From NCBI RefSeq assembly GCF_932276165.1, contig NC_064007.1:4102001-4166000 (forward strand): a DNA stretch of 64,000 bases. Reading direction: 5' to 3'. The translations under genes were made by a program, and so were the position numbers. The notes under the pieces are model-generated. The model had not been told where the DNA came from, did not search any database, and saw only the letters and a program-made list of their open reading frames with translations. Below, piece by piece: positions 62,801-64,000 of the stretch. Position 1 is the first letter of the stretch. Each line of letters opens with the position of its first letter. Source of the stretch: Plutella xylostella. Taxonomy: Eukaryota > Arthropoda > Insecta > Lepidoptera > Plutellidae.

Positions 62801-64000
62801 AGTTATGAAATATAATTTTTGGTATGCAAGATTCTAAGTACATTTTCACCACGGAGGGCCTTAGTCTCATCAGTTTTCTAATTTTCTTACCTATTTTGTT
62901 GTCGAATGTGTAGTAATCGACCAAATGAATAAGTACAAAACTCCATAGATCTAGTGTTAGGTTCGTATCGCTCATTTCTCACTCACATCTCACACGGCTA
63001 AGGCGTTCCGTAGTTTTGTTACAAGGAGCAAAACGTTTTGGATGTGATCTCTACAAAATGCTGTCTTCAACCGACTGATTCGAGATCGTGTTTCGAATGT
63101 TTGAACATGAATAGTTTAAAGTTGTTAGAACTGTAATACTCGACTTATTTATATTTTATTTATAAATTCTATACGATTAAAGATTTATTTAAAGGCAGCT
63201 TTCGTTGTCATAGTGCATCGCAGCTATTAGAACATTAAGACTTAGTTTAAAACTGATTGTGTAAGTAGGTTGATAGAATATTCTCATAGAGCTCTATAAA
63301 TTGAGATATTATTATATTGTACACCTCACAGAGAATTAAATGAATGATTTTATTTTTATTTGTGTTTTTTTTTTTGTTTTGGCATTTGGTTTCCTTATTT
63401 TTATATGACAAAGGCCTACGATACATATTATATTTATTATGTAGTTATCAACACATACCTACAGTTTATTTAAATATTGGTTTATCATTTCAATAACATT
63501 AGGTATAGTATACTTAATGAATTTGCAAAAGTTAAGACTCTAAAAGGAATTCAAACTTTTATACTTATACATTACTATAAAAATACAATAGTTTTAAGTG
63601 ATATGAATATGATAACCATTATTTTAGAACTATCGTTTAGGTGTCGTTATGTTTCTTTACTTTATTTGATATTAATATCTGAGTATTGCGCCAGTTACAC
63701 TTAGGAAATATTTAGCTTGAATAGAAAAAATATAAACTTAATTTGTTAATAGTTAATGTTTTGTAGTAATTGAATAATGTTACCTAGATGGTCTTGATTG
63801 AAATAAAACCATGTCGTTCCATCAATTTGCATAGTATGAAAGTGTTAGCAGGTATGTAGTTTTATTTTGACGGCCATTCGATGTACAGTTCGCCATTTTG
63901 TTTAGTAGTTGACCAATAGGAGCGCAATTTAATTGACGTATCGATAAGCCTGAGTTCTGATTGGTTGATAAAACGACTTGCATGTTTGATGTTTCGTGAA
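59821..64000 (+). other. p120ctn: p120-catenin 3' UTR and downstream flank
   Basis: AT-rich, without splice-supported exons. AATAAA signals occur at 60370 and 60537, and another near 63802, so UTRs of several lengths are possible. YY1/Pho-like strings occur at about 61239-61275 and 63891. Short open frames here have no support. Confidence 0.5.

Noticed and set aside
61772..63704. Open frames of 67-112 codons downstream of p120
   Set aside because: AT-rich with no recognisable domain, no splice support and biased composition; more likely 3' UTR or spacer.

Overview
This is a piece of an insect nuclear genome, most probably from a moth or butterfly. The genes are split into many short, GC-rich exons with GT/AG junctions. 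They sit in AT-rich introns and spacers filled with transposon remains, including tRNA-derived SINEs, a Lep1-like repeat ending in GACA repeats, RTE and jockey/CR1-type LINEs, a BEL/Pao LTR element and several MITE families. The order is inferred from repeat style, not from a marker gene.

Two host genes lie head to head. On the minus strand, from the left edge to at least 9217, is legless/BCL9, the Wnt co-activator that links Armadillo/beta-catenin to Pygopus. Eleven coding exons join in frame. HD1 (Pygopus-binding) is in the exon at 4157-4285, HD2 (Armadillo-binding) is at 1493-1570, and a Met/Gly/Pro-rich region follows. The gene runs off the left edge and its first exon is uncertain. On the plus strand, from about 17628 to 59820, is p120-catenin (delta-catenin family). 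Nineteen coding exons, counting a proposed 41-bp first exon, give an 844-residue frame with a full armadillo domain, followed by a long AT-rich 3' region.

Layout: 1-9217 legless exons; 9218-17527 divergent 5' region with a TIR element (9605-11255) holding a nested SINE, and a Lep1-like repeat near 16.4 kb; 17628-17668 proposed first p120 coding exon; 17669-44382 a 26.7-kb first intron with a complete BEL/Pao element (identical-looking 377-bp LTRs, 23656-30064), a nested pair of TIR elements (34746-35313) and an RTE LINE whose reverse transcriptase carries a piece of a jockey-type element (36898-40030); 44383-59820 the remaining p120 exons, with a same-sense LINE in one intron; 59821-64000 3' UTR or flank without recognisable genes.

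The most unusual signal is that introns of both genes repeatedly hold tandem copies of the END of the preceding exon, in most cases together with its 5' splice site. I see this after seven exons. Some copies are fresh (103-bp units after the legless HD1 exon, 113-bp units in p120), some are decayed, and one has grown into a roughly 38-bp minisatellite. The fresh copies keep frame, a donor and an adjacent AG, so they could act as extra mini-exons. An assembly artefact has to be excluded. Both genes encode catenin-pathway proteins, but whether their adjacency is conserved or accidental cannot be told from this window.
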